From: Brevibacillus sp. SYP-B805
GTDB taxonomy: Bacteria > Bacillota > Bacilli > Brevibacillales > Brevibacillaceae
Reading direction: 5' to 3'
Assembly: GCF_011059135.1 (NCBI RefSeq)
Contig: NZ_JAALGD010000001.1
Location: forward strand, 372,001 to 436,000
DNA: 64,000 nucleotides
Each line of letters opens with the position of its first letter. Positions within the stretch are counted from its first letter, which is position 1. The position numbers and the translations under genes were made by a program. Below the pieces are notes generated by a model. That model ran no database searches. It was given only the letters and a program-made list of their open reading frames with translations, and had not been told where the DNA came from. Positions 15,096 to 23,332 of this stretch are shown here, in pieces.

Positions 15096-16184
15096 ATGCG
15101 TGTACTAACCATGGACGACGTAATTGCGGCAGTGAAGGGAGGCTCCGTGTTTGCTTCCGGCGGAGGCGGCTGGGTGGATCACGGATTGGAGATCGGCGGG
15201 GCGGCCGTGACGATCGGGCAGCCGAAGCTGGTTTCCGTGGATGAACTGCCGGACGATGCCATCATTGTGACCGCCACCGCGATCGGCGCCCCCGCAGGAG
15301 ATCAATGGCAGATGCTGGGCAGCGACTATATCAAAGCAGTCAAACTCTTGATGGAACACTACGACGGCAAGGTAGTCGGCCTGATGACACCGCAGAACGG
15401 CATGTCAAGCACGATTAACGGCTGGCTGCCCGCAGCCGCTCTCGACCTGGTGGTGGTGGACGCCACGGGAGATATCCGGGCTCATCCGACCGGCAAAATG
15501 GGATCATTGGGACTGGCCGGGCGCCTTGATTTTGAAACGATCCAGGTTGTGGTCGGCGGAAGAAGAGACACCGGTTCCTACCTTGAGCTCGTCGTCAAGG
15601 GGACGCCGGCGAAAACCTCCACGATCCTGCGCACGGCGGCCGACATGTCCGGCGGCTTTATCGCGGCGGCGAGACACCCTCTGCCCGCCAGCTACATCAA
15701 GAAACACGCCGCGATTGGCGGGGTTTCCTTGGCGATTGATCTGGGAAAAGCGATCCTCGAGGCGGAACCCAACGGCGCAGAGGCCGTGATCGAGGCGATC
15801 TGCAGGAAAACCAACGGCGAAATTCTCGGCAGGGGCCGGGTGGCGCACTCCACGGTTACCTATTCCGGTGCATTTGATATCGGGAAAGTCTACGTCGATG
15901 TGCCGGGGAACCGTCTTACCCTGCACGTGATGAATGAATACATGGCCGTGGATGACGCTGAAGGCAACCGCCTCACCACGTATCCGGACGTGATTACGAC
16001 GATCTCCACGGAAACAGGGAAGCCGGTAAGCGTCGGCCATCTGAAGGAAGGGATGGAGATCGCGGTGTTCCGTATCCACAAACGTTACATTCCGCTCAGC
16101 TCCAGTGTCCGCGACGCTTCCGTCTATCCCGAGGTGGAACAGGCGTTGGGCATTCAGATCGCCGACTATGCGCTGGCCGAGTAG
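15096..16184 (+). CDS. DUF917-family protein, probable thiohydantoin desulfurase/desulfhydrase
   Basis: A 362-residue DUF917 protein (family also described as S-methyl thiohydantoin desulfurase-like). The N-terminus RVLTMDDVIAAVKGGSVFAS, then GGGGWVDHGLEIG, and the mid-segment PTGKMGSLGLAGRL with GGRRDTGSYLELVVKGTPAKTS are typical. In ergothioneine degradation a desulfhydrase converts the 2-thioxo-imidazolidinone propionate made by thiourocanate hydratase to hydantoin-5-propionate with release of sulfide; DUF917 is the only unassigned enzyme in this operon and chemically fits that step. GAGGAGGAG precedes ATG 15096, 41 bp after the hydratase stop. Family membership is clear; the reaction is inferred from context. 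Confidence 0.75.
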   Translation: MRVLTMDDVIAAVKGGSVFASGGGGWVDHGLEIGGAAVTIGQPKLVSVDELPDDAIIVTATAIGAPAGDQWQMLGSDYIKAVKLLMEHYDGKVVGLMTPQNGMSSTINGWLPAAALDLVVVDATGDIRAHPTGKMGSLGLAGRLDFETIQVVVGGRRDTGSYLELVVKGTPAKTSTILRTAADMSGGFIAAARHPLPASYIKKHAAIGGVSLAIDLGKAILEAEPNGAEAVIEAICRKTNGEILGRGRVAHSTVTYSGAFDIGKVYVDVPGNRLTLHVMNEYMAVDDAEGNRLTTYPDVITTISTETGKPVSVGHLKEGMEIAVFRIHKRYIPLSSSVRDASVYPEVEQALGIQIADYALAE

Positions 16185-16265
16185 CGTGTCCGGCTTCCAT
16201 GCTTCAGCATGTCCGCCCTGGGGATCGGCGGGGCCATCAGCGGTGCAGCGAAAAGGGGGAGTTTG

Positions 16266-16910
16266 ATGGAAGTAGCCGCGAAAGCCTTTCAGTATATTTG
16301 GGAAAATCAGGAGCGCTTTCTCACAGCGGTTCAGGTTCATTTGACGATAAGCGTTACAGCCCTGCTGGTCAGCCTGCTGGTTTGCATACCGCTCGGCATC
16401 GTTTGTGCCAAAAGCCAAAAGATCGCTGCCACGGTAATGAATTCGATCAATACCTTTCGCGTGATCCCCAGCCTGGCCATTCTGGTGATCATCCTGCCGA
16501 TTCTCGGGACCGGCTTTGTCCCGGCCCTGGTGGCCTTGATTCTGCTCGCCTGCCCGCCCATCTTGATCAATACATATCTCGGATTTCGCGGCATTGATCC
16601 GGCCGTGATCGAAGCAGCGTCGGGCATGGGCATGGATGAACGTCAGATCTTGCGCAAGGTGGAATTTCCGTTAGCCATGCCGCTGGTGATTGCCGGCGGC
16701 AGGACAGCGGCTGTGGAAGTGATCGCAAGCGCGACGCTGGCAGCTTTTATCGGAGGGGGGGGATTGGGCACTTTTATCGTAAACGGCTTGGGCATGTACA
16801 ACTTCCCGATGCTGTTGGTCGGGGCGGTTCCGGTCGCCATCCTGGCCATTCTGTCGGAAGTGTGTTTTGCAGGCATCGAACGGTGGGTTACCAGGTATCA
16901 AAGAGACTAA
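16266..16910 (+). CDS. Betaine-type ABC importer permease (OpuCB/EgtU-permease-like)
   Basis: A 214-residue permease with about six transmembrane segments and the short BPD-type loop PAVIEAASGMGMDERQILRKVEFPLAMP that contacts the ATPase. INTFRVIPSLAILVIILPILG and IGGGGLGTFI are typical of the OpuC/YehW/ProW group that transports quaternary amines. The ATG at 16266 follows AAAAGGGGGAG. It is one of two permease genes in this transporter, the partner being after the ATPase, so the channel is a heterodimer. In some Firmicutes the ergothioneine importer EgtUV uses a permease of this type fused to its binding domain; here all parts are separate. Confidence 0.88.
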   Translation: MEVAAKAFQYIWENQERFLTAVQVHLTISVTALLVSLLVCIPLGIVCAKSQKIAATVMNSINTFRVIPSLAILVIILPILGTGFVPALVALILLACPPILINTYLGFRGIDPAVIEAASGMGMDERQILRKVEFPLAMPLVIAGGRTAAVEVIASATLAAFIGGGGLGTFIVNGLGMYNFPMLLVGAVPVAILAILSEVCFAGIERWVTRYQRD

Positions 16911-16931
16911 TAAAAAAATAGGGGGATTTTC

Positions 16932-17840
16932 ATGAGAAAAGTATCTTTTCTGTCGTTGGCCGTCACAATGATCGTATCGCTGCTCTTGACCGCCTGCGCC
17001 AGCAGCGGCGGGTCGGGGAAACCCAAGATTACCGTCGGGTCGAAGAACTTCACCGAATCGTTGATTCTGGGCGAAATGTATTCCCTGGCACTGGAACAAG
17101 CCGGGTACCAGGTAGAGCGCAAACTGAATCTGGGAGGAACGATGGTCGCCCACGAAGCGTTGAAAAACGGCGAGATCGATATGTATCCCGAGTATACGGG
17201 TACCGGCCTGATCAATATCCTGCAGCAGTCGCCAAAATCGGATCCGAAAGAAGTGTACAACATCGTGGCGCAAAACTACAAAGAAAAATTTCATTTGGTA
17301 TGGCTGGAACCTACCAATATCAACGATTCACAAGGGCTCGTAACGACGCGCAAAGTGGCGGAAAAGTACAACTTGTACACGATTTCCAAACTGGCGGAGC
17401 TGGCGCCGCAGTTGAGACTGGCGGCGGTACCCGAGTTTGAGGAACGCGAGGATGGCTTGAAAGGCTTGCAGAAACATTACGGTGGAATGAATTTCAACAG
17501 CGTGAAACTGTATGACTACGGCGTCAAGTATCGCGTCATTTTAAATGATGAAGCCGATGTTACCGTCGGCTTTACCACCGACGGGGATTTGACCAACAAG
17601 GATCTGGTGCTGCTGGAAGACGACAAGAAATTCTGGCCCCCCTACTTTGTCGCCCCGGTGATCAGAGAAGACGTTCTGCAGAAAGATCAGGAGATCGGCA
17701 AGGTGTTAAATGCCGTTTCCGCCAAGCTGAACAGCGAAGTGATGCAGACGCTGAATGCAGAAGTGGATATCAAGAAACGGGAATATGCCGAAGTGGCAAA
17801 AGAGTTTCTGCAAAAAGAGGGGATTCTCCCCAAACAATGA
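16932..17840 (+). CDS. Betaine-type ABC importer binding lipoprotein, probable ergothioneine receptor
   Basis: A 302-residue solute-binding lipoprotein. The signal peptide ends in LLLTAC (lipid-carrying Cys at about 22). The mature protein begins ITVGSKNFTESLILGEMYSL and has GGTMVAHEALKNGEIDMYPEYTGTGL, the OpuAC/YehZ/EgtU family pattern in which a small aromatic/acidic pocket holds a trimethylammonium group. It would capture ergothioneine (itself a trimethylated histidine betaine) at the outer membrane face and pass it to the two permeases. Glycine betaine, choline or carnitine are alternative ligands; the operon's degradative genes favour ergothioneine. An RNA hairpin follows the gene. Confidence 0.88.
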   Translation: MRKVSFLSLAVTMIVSLLLTACASSGGSGKPKITVGSKNFTESLILGEMYSLALEQAGYQVERKLNLGGTMVAHEALKNGEIDMYPEYTGTGLINILQQSPKSDPKEVYNIVAQNYKEKFHLVWLEPTNINDSQGLVTTRKVAEKYNLYTISKLAELAPQLRLAAVPEFEEREDGLKGLQKHYGGMNFNSVKLYDYGVKYRVILNDEADVTVGFTTDGDLTNKDLVLLEDDKKFWPPYFVAPVIREDVLQKDQEIGKVLNAVSAKLNSEVMQTLNAEVDIKKREYAEVAKEFLQKEGILPKQ

Positions 17841-17849
17841 TACCGGTTC

Positions 17850-17882
17850 CTTGGCTTCCTTTCCGTGAGAAGGGAAGCCAAG
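17850..17882 (+). other. Intercistronic mRNA hairpin after the binding-protein gene
   Basis: A 14-bp stem (17850-17863 with 17869-17882, one G-U pair) and a CGTGA loop, not followed by a T tract. In ABC importer operons such hairpins protect the upstream binding-protein message from 3' decay, allowing more binding protein than ATPase. Confidence 0.65.
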
Positions 17883-17911
17883 TGCCCCTTGGAAAAGGGA
17901 GTTGGGCAAAC

Positions 17912-18892
17912 GTGGCAAACCATTCCATCGTGTTTGACAAGGTGACGAAACGATTTCCGAAGGCGGACAAGCCTTCGGTGAATGAAGTTAGCCTGCAGAT
18001 CGAAGAGGGAAGCTTTGTAACCATCTTGGGCGCATCCGGCTGCGGGAAAACCACGCTGCTCAAAATGGTGAACCGCATTTACGAACCGACATCGGGACGC
18101 ATCTTCGTAGAGGGAGAAGATGTCGCCACGGTGCCGGTCACGCAGCTGAGGCGAAAGATCGGCTATGTGATTCAACAAGTCGGATTGTTTCCGCATATGA
18201 CGATTGAGGAAAACATCGCCACGGTTCCGCGCATTTTGGGGTGGGACAACAAGCAGATTGATGAGCGAATCGATGAATTGCTTGAATTGGTTCATCTGCC
18301 GCCCAAGGATTTTCGCAAACGGTATCCGCGCCAGCTTTCCGGCGGACAGCAGCAGAGAGTCGGGTTGGCGCGGGCGATGGCAGGGAATCCCGCGATCATG
18401 CTCATGGATGAACCGTTCGGCGCAATCGATGCCATCACGCGGGCAAGTCTGCAGGATGAGTTGATCCAAATTCAGCGGCGATTGCACAAGACGATTCTCT
18501 TCGTCACCCATGACATCGAGGAAGCGCTGAAGCTGGGGGACAAGATCGTGATCATGAACAACGGCGAGATTCAACAGTATGATACGCCGTTCCACATCAT
18601 CACCCAACCGGCCAATGCGTTTGTCAGCCGCCTGGTACACTCCGAAGACGTGCTCAAGCGGTTGAGCGTCATGAAAGCGGAGAGCGTGATGACGGAGATA
18701 GAAGGAACCGTTCATCCCAATGAAATCAGGGTATCCAAGGAAGAAAACTGCAAAACGATTCTGATGCACATTTTAAAAAGCGAGCATGATTCCGTCATTG
18801 TGGAGGACGGCAACCAAACGCCCGTGGGCCGGGTGACGCTTGCGCATCTGAAGATTCATGAGGCGCTGAGCCAATCCCTGTCTGCTTCCTGA
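17912..18892 (+). CDS. Betaine-type ABC importer ATPase with CBS-like C-terminus (OpuCA-like)
   Basis: A 326-residue ATPase. Walker A GASGCGKTTL, Q-loop QQVGLFPHMT, signature LSGGQQQRVGLARAM, Walker B IMLMDEPFGAID and H-loop VTHDIEEAL. After about residue 235 there is an extension with VMTEIEGTVHPNEIRVSKEENCKTILMHIL...DSVIVEDGNQTPVGRVTL, a reduced CBS-type module like OpuCA's, which in homologues senses ionic strength or nucleotides; only about one CBS repeat is recognisable. I choose GTG 17912 with GGGAG upstream; a longer frame would run through the intercistronic hairpin. It energises the two flanking permeases. Confidence 0.9.
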   Translation: MANHSIVFDKVTKRFPKADKPSVNEVSLQIEEGSFVTILGASGCGKTTLLKMVNRIYEPTSGRIFVEGEDVATVPVTQLRRKIGYVIQQVGLFPHMTIEENIATVPRILGWDNKQIDERIDELLELVHLPPKDFRKRYPRQLSGGQQQRVGLARAMAGNPAIMLMDEPFGAIDAITRASLQDELIQIQRRLHKTILFVTHDIEEALKLGDKIVIMNNGEIQQYDTPFHIITQPANAFVSRLVHSEDVLKRLSVMKAESVMTEIEGTVHPNEIRVSKEENCKTILMHILKSEHDSVIVEDGNQTPVGRVTLAHLKIHEALSQSLSAS

Positions 18893-18914
18893 CCGAAGAA
18901 GTAGGTGAACGCCG

Positions 18915-19550
18915 ATGCTTGACTATTTGTTAAAGTATTATGACCAGATTCTCATCCAGTTTCTTCAACATCTCGTGTTAACGGTGAGCACGCTGGTTCT
19001 CGCCTTGCTGTTTGCCCTGCCTGTCGGTTTCCTGCTCTCGCGGGTCAAGTGGCTGTCGGTTCCGGTGCTGTCCGTCCTGGGCATTATTTACGCCATACCG
19101 AGCCTCGCCCTGTTTGCGATGCTGATTCCGCTGGTCGGGTTAGGCGTGAAACCGGCGATTATCGCGCTCGTCGCTTACAGCCAGCTGATCCTTGTGCGCA
19201 ACGTGATGGTCGGCTTTCAGTCCGTCGATGCTTCGATCATCGAGGCAGGCAAAGGCATGGGGCTCAGTCCGGCCCAGCTGTTTTGGAAAATTGAATGGCC
19301 GCTGGCTTTGCCCGTCATCCTCGGAGGAGTGCGCATTGCCGCCACCTCCACGATTGGCATCGCGACCATTGCCGCGTGGATTAACGCTGGAGGACTGGGG
19401 AAGATCTTGTTTGAAGGGCTGTACCAGAATTCCATCCCGAAAATCGTTTGGGGAACCGTGTTTGTCTCCCTGTTGGCGATAGCCGCCAATCAGCTGCTGC
19501 TCTGGCTGGAAAAGCGTTCGGCGTTAAGGGCGAGAGGCGAATTGTCCTAA
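18915..19550 (+). CDS. Betaine-type ABC importer second permease (OpuCD-like)
   Basis: A 211-residue six-helix permease, paralogous to the one before the binding-protein gene. GIIYAIPSLALFAMLIPLVGLG and the coupling loop DASIIEAGKGMGLSPAQLFWKIEWPLALP are the family signature, followed by IGIATIAAWINAGGLGKILFEG. It starts 22 bp after the ATPase, with GAAGTAGGTGAA as ribosome binding site, and is followed 30 bp later by the lyase gene, showing that import and first catabolic step are co-expressed. Confidence 0.88.
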   Translation: MLDYLLKYYDQILIQFLQHLVLTVSTLVLALLFALPVGFLLSRVKWLSVPVLSVLGIIYAIPSLALFAMLIPLVGLGVKPAIIALVAYSQLILVRNVMVGFQSVDASIIEAGKGMGLSPAQLFWKIEWPLALPVILGGVRIAATSTIGIATIAAWINAGGLGKILFEGLYQNSIPKIVWGTVFVSLLAIAANQLLLWLEKRSALRARGELS

Positions 19551-19580
19551 GTCATGAAGAACAAATGAGGGGTGATATGG

Positions 19581-21170
19581 ATGCCTGTGGAAACAAAGCA
19601 AATTATCATCGATGGTGAAACGCTCTCGCTGCAGCAGATGACGTCATTTCTCGAAGATCCCTCCATTCAGGTGGCCTTGTCGCCCCAAGCGAGAGAAAGG
19701 GTGCAGAAGTCGCGCCGCCAAGTGGAAAGATGGTTGACGGCAGAACGCAAAGTGATATACGGTATTACCACAGGTTTGGGAAAATTGAAAGATTATGTCG
19801 TCGCCGAACGGGATCAGGCGAACTTTCAACAAAACATCTTGTACTCCCACGCCGTTGGACTGGGTCCTTGTTTTCCAGATGATGTTGTCCGCCTGGCGAT
19901 GCTGCTGCGCGCCAACGTGTTGAGCCGGGGGCATTCCGGGGTGAGGCCGGAGCTGATCGAACGGATTTTGATGTTCTTGAACAAGGGAATCATTCCATTA
20001 ATCCCGCAAATTGGTTCTTTGGGGGTTGGCGATCTGCAGCCGATGGCCCATCTTGGCTTATGTCTGGTGGGAGCGCCGGAGGGAGAGGCGCGATATCAGG
20101 GAGAAGCGGGGAGCGCTGTTCAGCAGCTGCAGAAAGCAGGCATCTCCCCGGTCCCGTTTCCGCTGGCTGCCCGGGAAGCGCTGGCGTTGATGAGCGGCAG
20201 TACGATGGTGCTGGCCAATGCGATCTACGCCTGTCACAAAGCCAAGCAGCTAAGCCAGCTTGCTGATATCGCACTTGCGCTCAATCTGGAAGCGATGCGC
20301 GGGGAGATCAACGCCTTTGACGAGCGCATCCAGAACGCCCGCGGGATTCCGGCGCAGATTGAGACCGCACGGCAGGTAAGAGCGCTGCTGGAGGGGAGCG
20401 GGTGGGTCACCGACGCCGGGAGAAGCAGACTCGGTGAAACAAAGCCCCGGGTGCAGGATGCGGTCAGCTTTCGCTCTTCCCCGCAGGTGCATGGGGCTGT
20501 CAAGGATGTTCTGCACTATGTGGAAACGGTTATTTCCAGAGAGATCAATGCTTCTACCGACAATCCCCTGCTTTTTTCCGGTGAGTCCGGCTACGAAAGC
20601 CTGAGCGGCGGTAATTTTCACGGGGCGATCTTGGGTTATGCGCTGGATTTCCTCGGGATCGTGCTGACCGATCTGGCCGTCTTGTCAGAGCGCCGGTCGG
20701 CGAGATTGCTTGACCCGACGGCAAGCTACGGATTGCCGGCCAATCTGGTCGGCGGCTTGATCGGGCTCAATACGGGGTTCGCGCTGGTGCAAGCGAATGC
20801 CATCGCGTTGGTGGGAGAGATGAGAACGCTTGCCGCCCCTGCCAGCATCGGCTCGATCCCGGCCAAGAGCAATCAGGAAGATCACAACAGCATGGCGATG
20901 GGGGCTGTGCGGAAGACGATGCAGATCCTCGAGCATTTGCAAAAGGTGCTGGCGATCGAACTGCTGTGCGCCGCCCAGGCGATCGACTTGATCAAAGACA
21001 AAATGAGCGGCTTGCCGCTGGGTAAAGGAACAGCGCTCGTCTATCAGCTGATCCGTAAATCCGTTCCACCGATGTGGGAAGATTCATATGTAAAAGCGGA
21101 TTTGGAAAAAATGATACGGTTGGTGGAGGATGATACCATCTTGCGCGAAGTGAAACATGTGCTTACATAA
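19581..21170 (+). CDS. Aromatic ammonia-lyase homologue without MIO motif, probable ergothionase
   Basis: A 529-residue member of the HAL/PAL fold. The catalytic tyrosine loop YGITTGLGKL (Y60), the INASTDNPLLF stretch and PAKSNQEDHNSM are conserved. The tripeptide Ala-Ser-Gly that cyclises to the MIO electrophile in histidine ammonia-lyase (GSVGASGDLAPLAH) is missing: here the site reads GSLGVGDLQPMAH (145-157), one residue shorter and without Ser. An enzyme that expels a good leaving group such as trimethylamine does not need MIO, as I recall for ergothionase, which splits ergothioneine into thiourocanate and trimethylamine. With the betaine importer, hydratase and hydantoin-pathway genes this is the most coherent reading. 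ATG 19581 after GAGGGGTGATATGG; GTG 19572 also possible. Confidence 0.8.
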   Translation: MPVETKQIIIDGETLSLQQMTSFLEDPSIQVALSPQARERVQKSRRQVERWLTAERKVIYGITTGLGKLKDYVVAERDQANFQQNILYSHAVGLGPCFPDDVVRLAMLLRANVLSRGHSGVRPELIERILMFLNKGIIPLIPQIGSLGVGDLQPMAHLGLCLVGAPEGEARYQGEAGSAVQQLQKAGISPVPFPLAAREALALMSGSTMVLANAIYACHKAKQLSQLADIALALNLEAMRGEINAFDERIQNARGIPAQIETARQVRALLEGSGWVTDAGRSRLGETKPRVQDAVSFRSSPQVHGAVKDVLHYVETVISREINASTDNPLLFSGESGYESLSGGNFHGAILGYALDFLGIVLTDLAVLSERRSARLLDPTASYGLPANLVGGLIGLNTGFALVQANAIALVGEMRTLAAPASIGSIPAKSNQEDHNSMAMGAVRKTMQILEHLQKVLAIELLCAAQAIDLIKDKMSGLPLGKGTALVYQLIRKSVPPMWEDSYVKADLEKMIRLVEDDTILREVKHVLT

Positions 21171-21182
21171 GCGGGAGGTCAA

Positions 21183-21941
21183 ATGGTGAACGGCACGCAA
21201 ACATTGGGACGGGCCTTGGATATTTTGTTTGTCTTGGCGGAAGCGGAATCCACCCTTTCCGTCAATGAAATCGCGGAAAGGGTCTCGATTCCGGAAAGCA
21301 CAACCTACCGATTGCTGCAAACGCTGGAAAAGAACGGGATTGTGGAAAGAAGAGCCAAAGGGCAGATCGGCCTCGGTCTCCGCATCCTGGATTTGGCGAG
21401 GAGCTTGTACCAGCAGATTGACCGTGAATTGTTTGTCATCGCCCGTCCGATCATGGAAACGCTTACCGAGAATACCAATGAAACCACGATTTTGATGGTG
21501 CGGACGGGAACCAATGTGATCTGCATCCAACATGTGGAAAGCCGCCGGTTGATTCGTTTTGCGATTGAAAACGGCAGAATCCTGCCGCTTCATTTGGGCG
21601 CTTCCGGCAAAGCAATCCTGGCTTATGAGACCAAGCGGGTAGTGGATCAGATCTTGCAGCGGCTGGAAGACCAGCAGAAAAAGGAGAAGCTGCTGGCAGA
21701 CCTGGCGCAGATTCGGCAGCAGGGGTACTGTTTGACGGTGGGGGAAGTCGACCGGGACGTGTTTGGCATCGCTGCACCCATCTTTGACAGTTACCAGCGG
21801 ATTGTTGCCAGTCTGACCATCGCCGGTCCAGCGGAACGCCTGTCCCCTGAGACGAGTGAAAGGATGGTCAGGTCTGTCATGGAGGCAACCCATACGATCT
21901 CCCAGAAGCTGGCCAGAGTCTCACAGGTCACGATCGAGTAA
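21183..21941 (+). CDS. IclR-family regulator of the catabolic operon
   Basis: A 252-residue IclR regulator: N-terminal winged HTH (RALDILFVLAEAESTLSVNEIAERVSIPESTTYRLLQTLEKNGIVE, about 8-55) and a C-terminal GAF-like effector domain with LHLGASGKAILAY and GYCLTVGEVDRDVFGIAAPIFD. IclR proteins commonly sense pathway intermediates of aromatic or heterocyclic catabolism and act as repressors or activators. It sits within the operon 12 bp after the lyase with GGGAGGT at good spacing, so its own level follows operon expression. The inverted repeat at 13385-13401 is the obvious candidate site. Confidence 0.9.
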   Translation: MVNGTQTLGRALDILFVLAEAESTLSVNEIAERVSIPESTTYRLLQTLEKNGIVERRAKGQIGLGLRILDLARSLYQQIDRELFVIARPIMETLTENTNETTILMVRTGTNVICIQHVESRRLIRFAIENGRILPLHLGASGKAILAYETKRVVDQILQRLEDQQKKEKLLADLAQIRQQGYCLTVGEVDRDVFGIAAPIFDSYQRIVASLTIAGPAERLSPETSERMVRSVMEATHTISQKLARVSQVTIE

Positions 21942-21955
21942 AGAGAGGGAATCCC

Positions 21956-23317
21956 ATGAAGCAAGATATGTACGATTTGGTGGTCAAGGGCAACGCAGTG
22001 CTGCCGGACGAGATCGTGTACGGTGCCGCCATCGCCATCTCGGACGGCAAAATCAAGGAGATTTTGCGGGAGAACGAACCCGTATCGGCCGCGAAAACGA
22101 TCGATGCGGGAGATTGCTACATCCTGCCCGGTGCCATCGATGCCCATGTCCACTGCTACAGTTCCCTGGAGGAGGGGTTTGCGACGGCCAGCCGTTCGGC
22201 AGCGGCCGGCGGGGTGACCACGATCATTGAAATGCCCTATGACGCCACCGGGATGATCTGTACGGAGGAGCTGTTTCTGGAGAAAGCAGAAAAGCTGAAA
22301 CGCGAGTCCATTGTGGACGTTGCGCTGCTGGCCACCATTTTCAAAGAGGGCGGATTGGATGAAATCCCCAAACTCGCACGCGCCGGCGCATGCGGTTTTA
22401 AAGTTTCGATGTTTAATACGGATTCCTTTCGCTTTCCCCGCATTGACGACGGACAGCTGCTGGAGGCGTTTGCCACAATCGCGGAAACGGGCTGTCCGGT
22501 TGGTGTGCACGCGGAGATTGACGAGATTGTCAGAAGGTATATCACCAAATTTGAAAGCCAGGGCCTGCAGGATCCGCGGGCCCATTGCTGGAGCAGGCCG
22601 AAGGCGGCGGAATCGACGGCGGCGGTAACGGCGATGGAGCTGGCCTACTATACGGGAGTGAAGCTGCATCTTTACCATTCCACCTTCCCGCGTGTCTTTG
22701 AGTTGGTTCAGTATTACCGCTCGCAGGGGACAAAAGTGACGGCGGAAACGTGCGCGCATTACCTGACCTTAAGCGAGGACGATATGCTGACGCTGGGAGC
22801 AAAAGCGAAGATTAATCCACCGCTCCGTTCCAAACAGGATGTGGAGGCGCTTTGGCAGTTGATAGCCAAAGGGCATGTGGACATGATCACCTCCGATCAC
22901 GCCCCGTGGACGATGGAACGAAAGGGAAATCCCGATATTTTCCAAAACGCGTCCGGCGCGCCAGGCGTGGAAACCCTGCTGCCGTTGATGTACAGCGAGG
23001 GCGTGGCGAAAGGGAGAATCACCCTGCTTGAGCTCGTCCGGCTGCTCAGCCAAACACCGGCAGCTACCTTCGGGCTGGATGATTGCAAGGGAGCGATATC
23101 AGCAGGCAAGGATGCCGACCTGGTCGTGCTCGATCCCAGGCAAAGCTATGTGCTGGATGAAAGCACGCTTCACTCCAGCGCCGGCTGGAGCCCCTACCAC
23201 GGCAGGCTGCTGCACGGAAAAATTGTGTATACCTTTGTCAGAGGGAAGATGGTATATGACGGACAGGTGACCGGTCAGCCGGGAGACGGCCGGTTTGTTC
23301 GGGCAAAACATCACTGA
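21956..23317 (+). CDS. Cyclic amidohydrolase (dihydropyrimidinase/hydantoinase/allantoinase family)
   Basis: A 453-residue metal-dependent amidohydrolase. Metal ligands are visible in order: H-x-H in GAIDAHVHCY, a lysine for carboxylation in GFKVSMFN, histidines in VGVHAEID and LHLYHST, and the aspartate in TSDHAPW. Length and order match hydantoinases and allantoinases. In the proposed pathway it opens hydantoin-5-propionate to N-carbamoyl-glutamate. An allantoinase role is an alternative, but no allantoin transport or ureidoglycolate genes are present. It begins 14 bp after the iclR gene and is followed after 15 bp by a carbamoyl amino acid hydrolase, the usual hydantoinase partner. Confidence 0.85.
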   Translation: MKQDMYDLVVKGNAVLPDEIVYGAAIAISDGKIKEILRENEPVSAAKTIDAGDCYILPGAIDAHVHCYSSLEEGFATASRSAAAGGVTTIIEMPYDATGMICTEELFLEKAEKLKRESIVDVALLATIFKEGGLDEIPKLARAGACGFKVSMFNTDSFRFPRIDDGQLLEAFATIAETGCPVGVHAEIDEIVRRYITKFESQGLQDPRAHCWSRPKAAESTAAVTAMELAYYTGVKLHLYHSTFPRVFELVQYYRSQGTKVTAETCAHYLTLSEDDMLTLGAKAKINPPLRSKQDVEALWQLIAKGHVDMITSDHAPWTMERKGNPDIFQNASGAPGVETLLPLMYSEGVAKGRITLLELVRLLSQTPAATFGLDDCKGAISAGKDADLVVLDPRQSYVLDESTLHSSAGWSPYHGRLLHGKIVYTFVRGKMVYDGQVTGQPGDGRFVRAKHH

Positions 23318-23332
23318 CAGGGGTGTTTTTTC

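Noticed and set aside
17687-18769. 360-codon open frame on the minus strand opposite the ABC ATPase
   Set aside because: Opposite an unmistakable ABC ATPase; no start signal and no motif.
13417-21170. Classical histidine utilisation (hut) operon
   Set aside because: A hydratase and a lyase paralogue are present, but hutI and hutG are missing, the lyase has no MIO tripeptide, and the neighbours handle betaine import and hydantoin chemistry.
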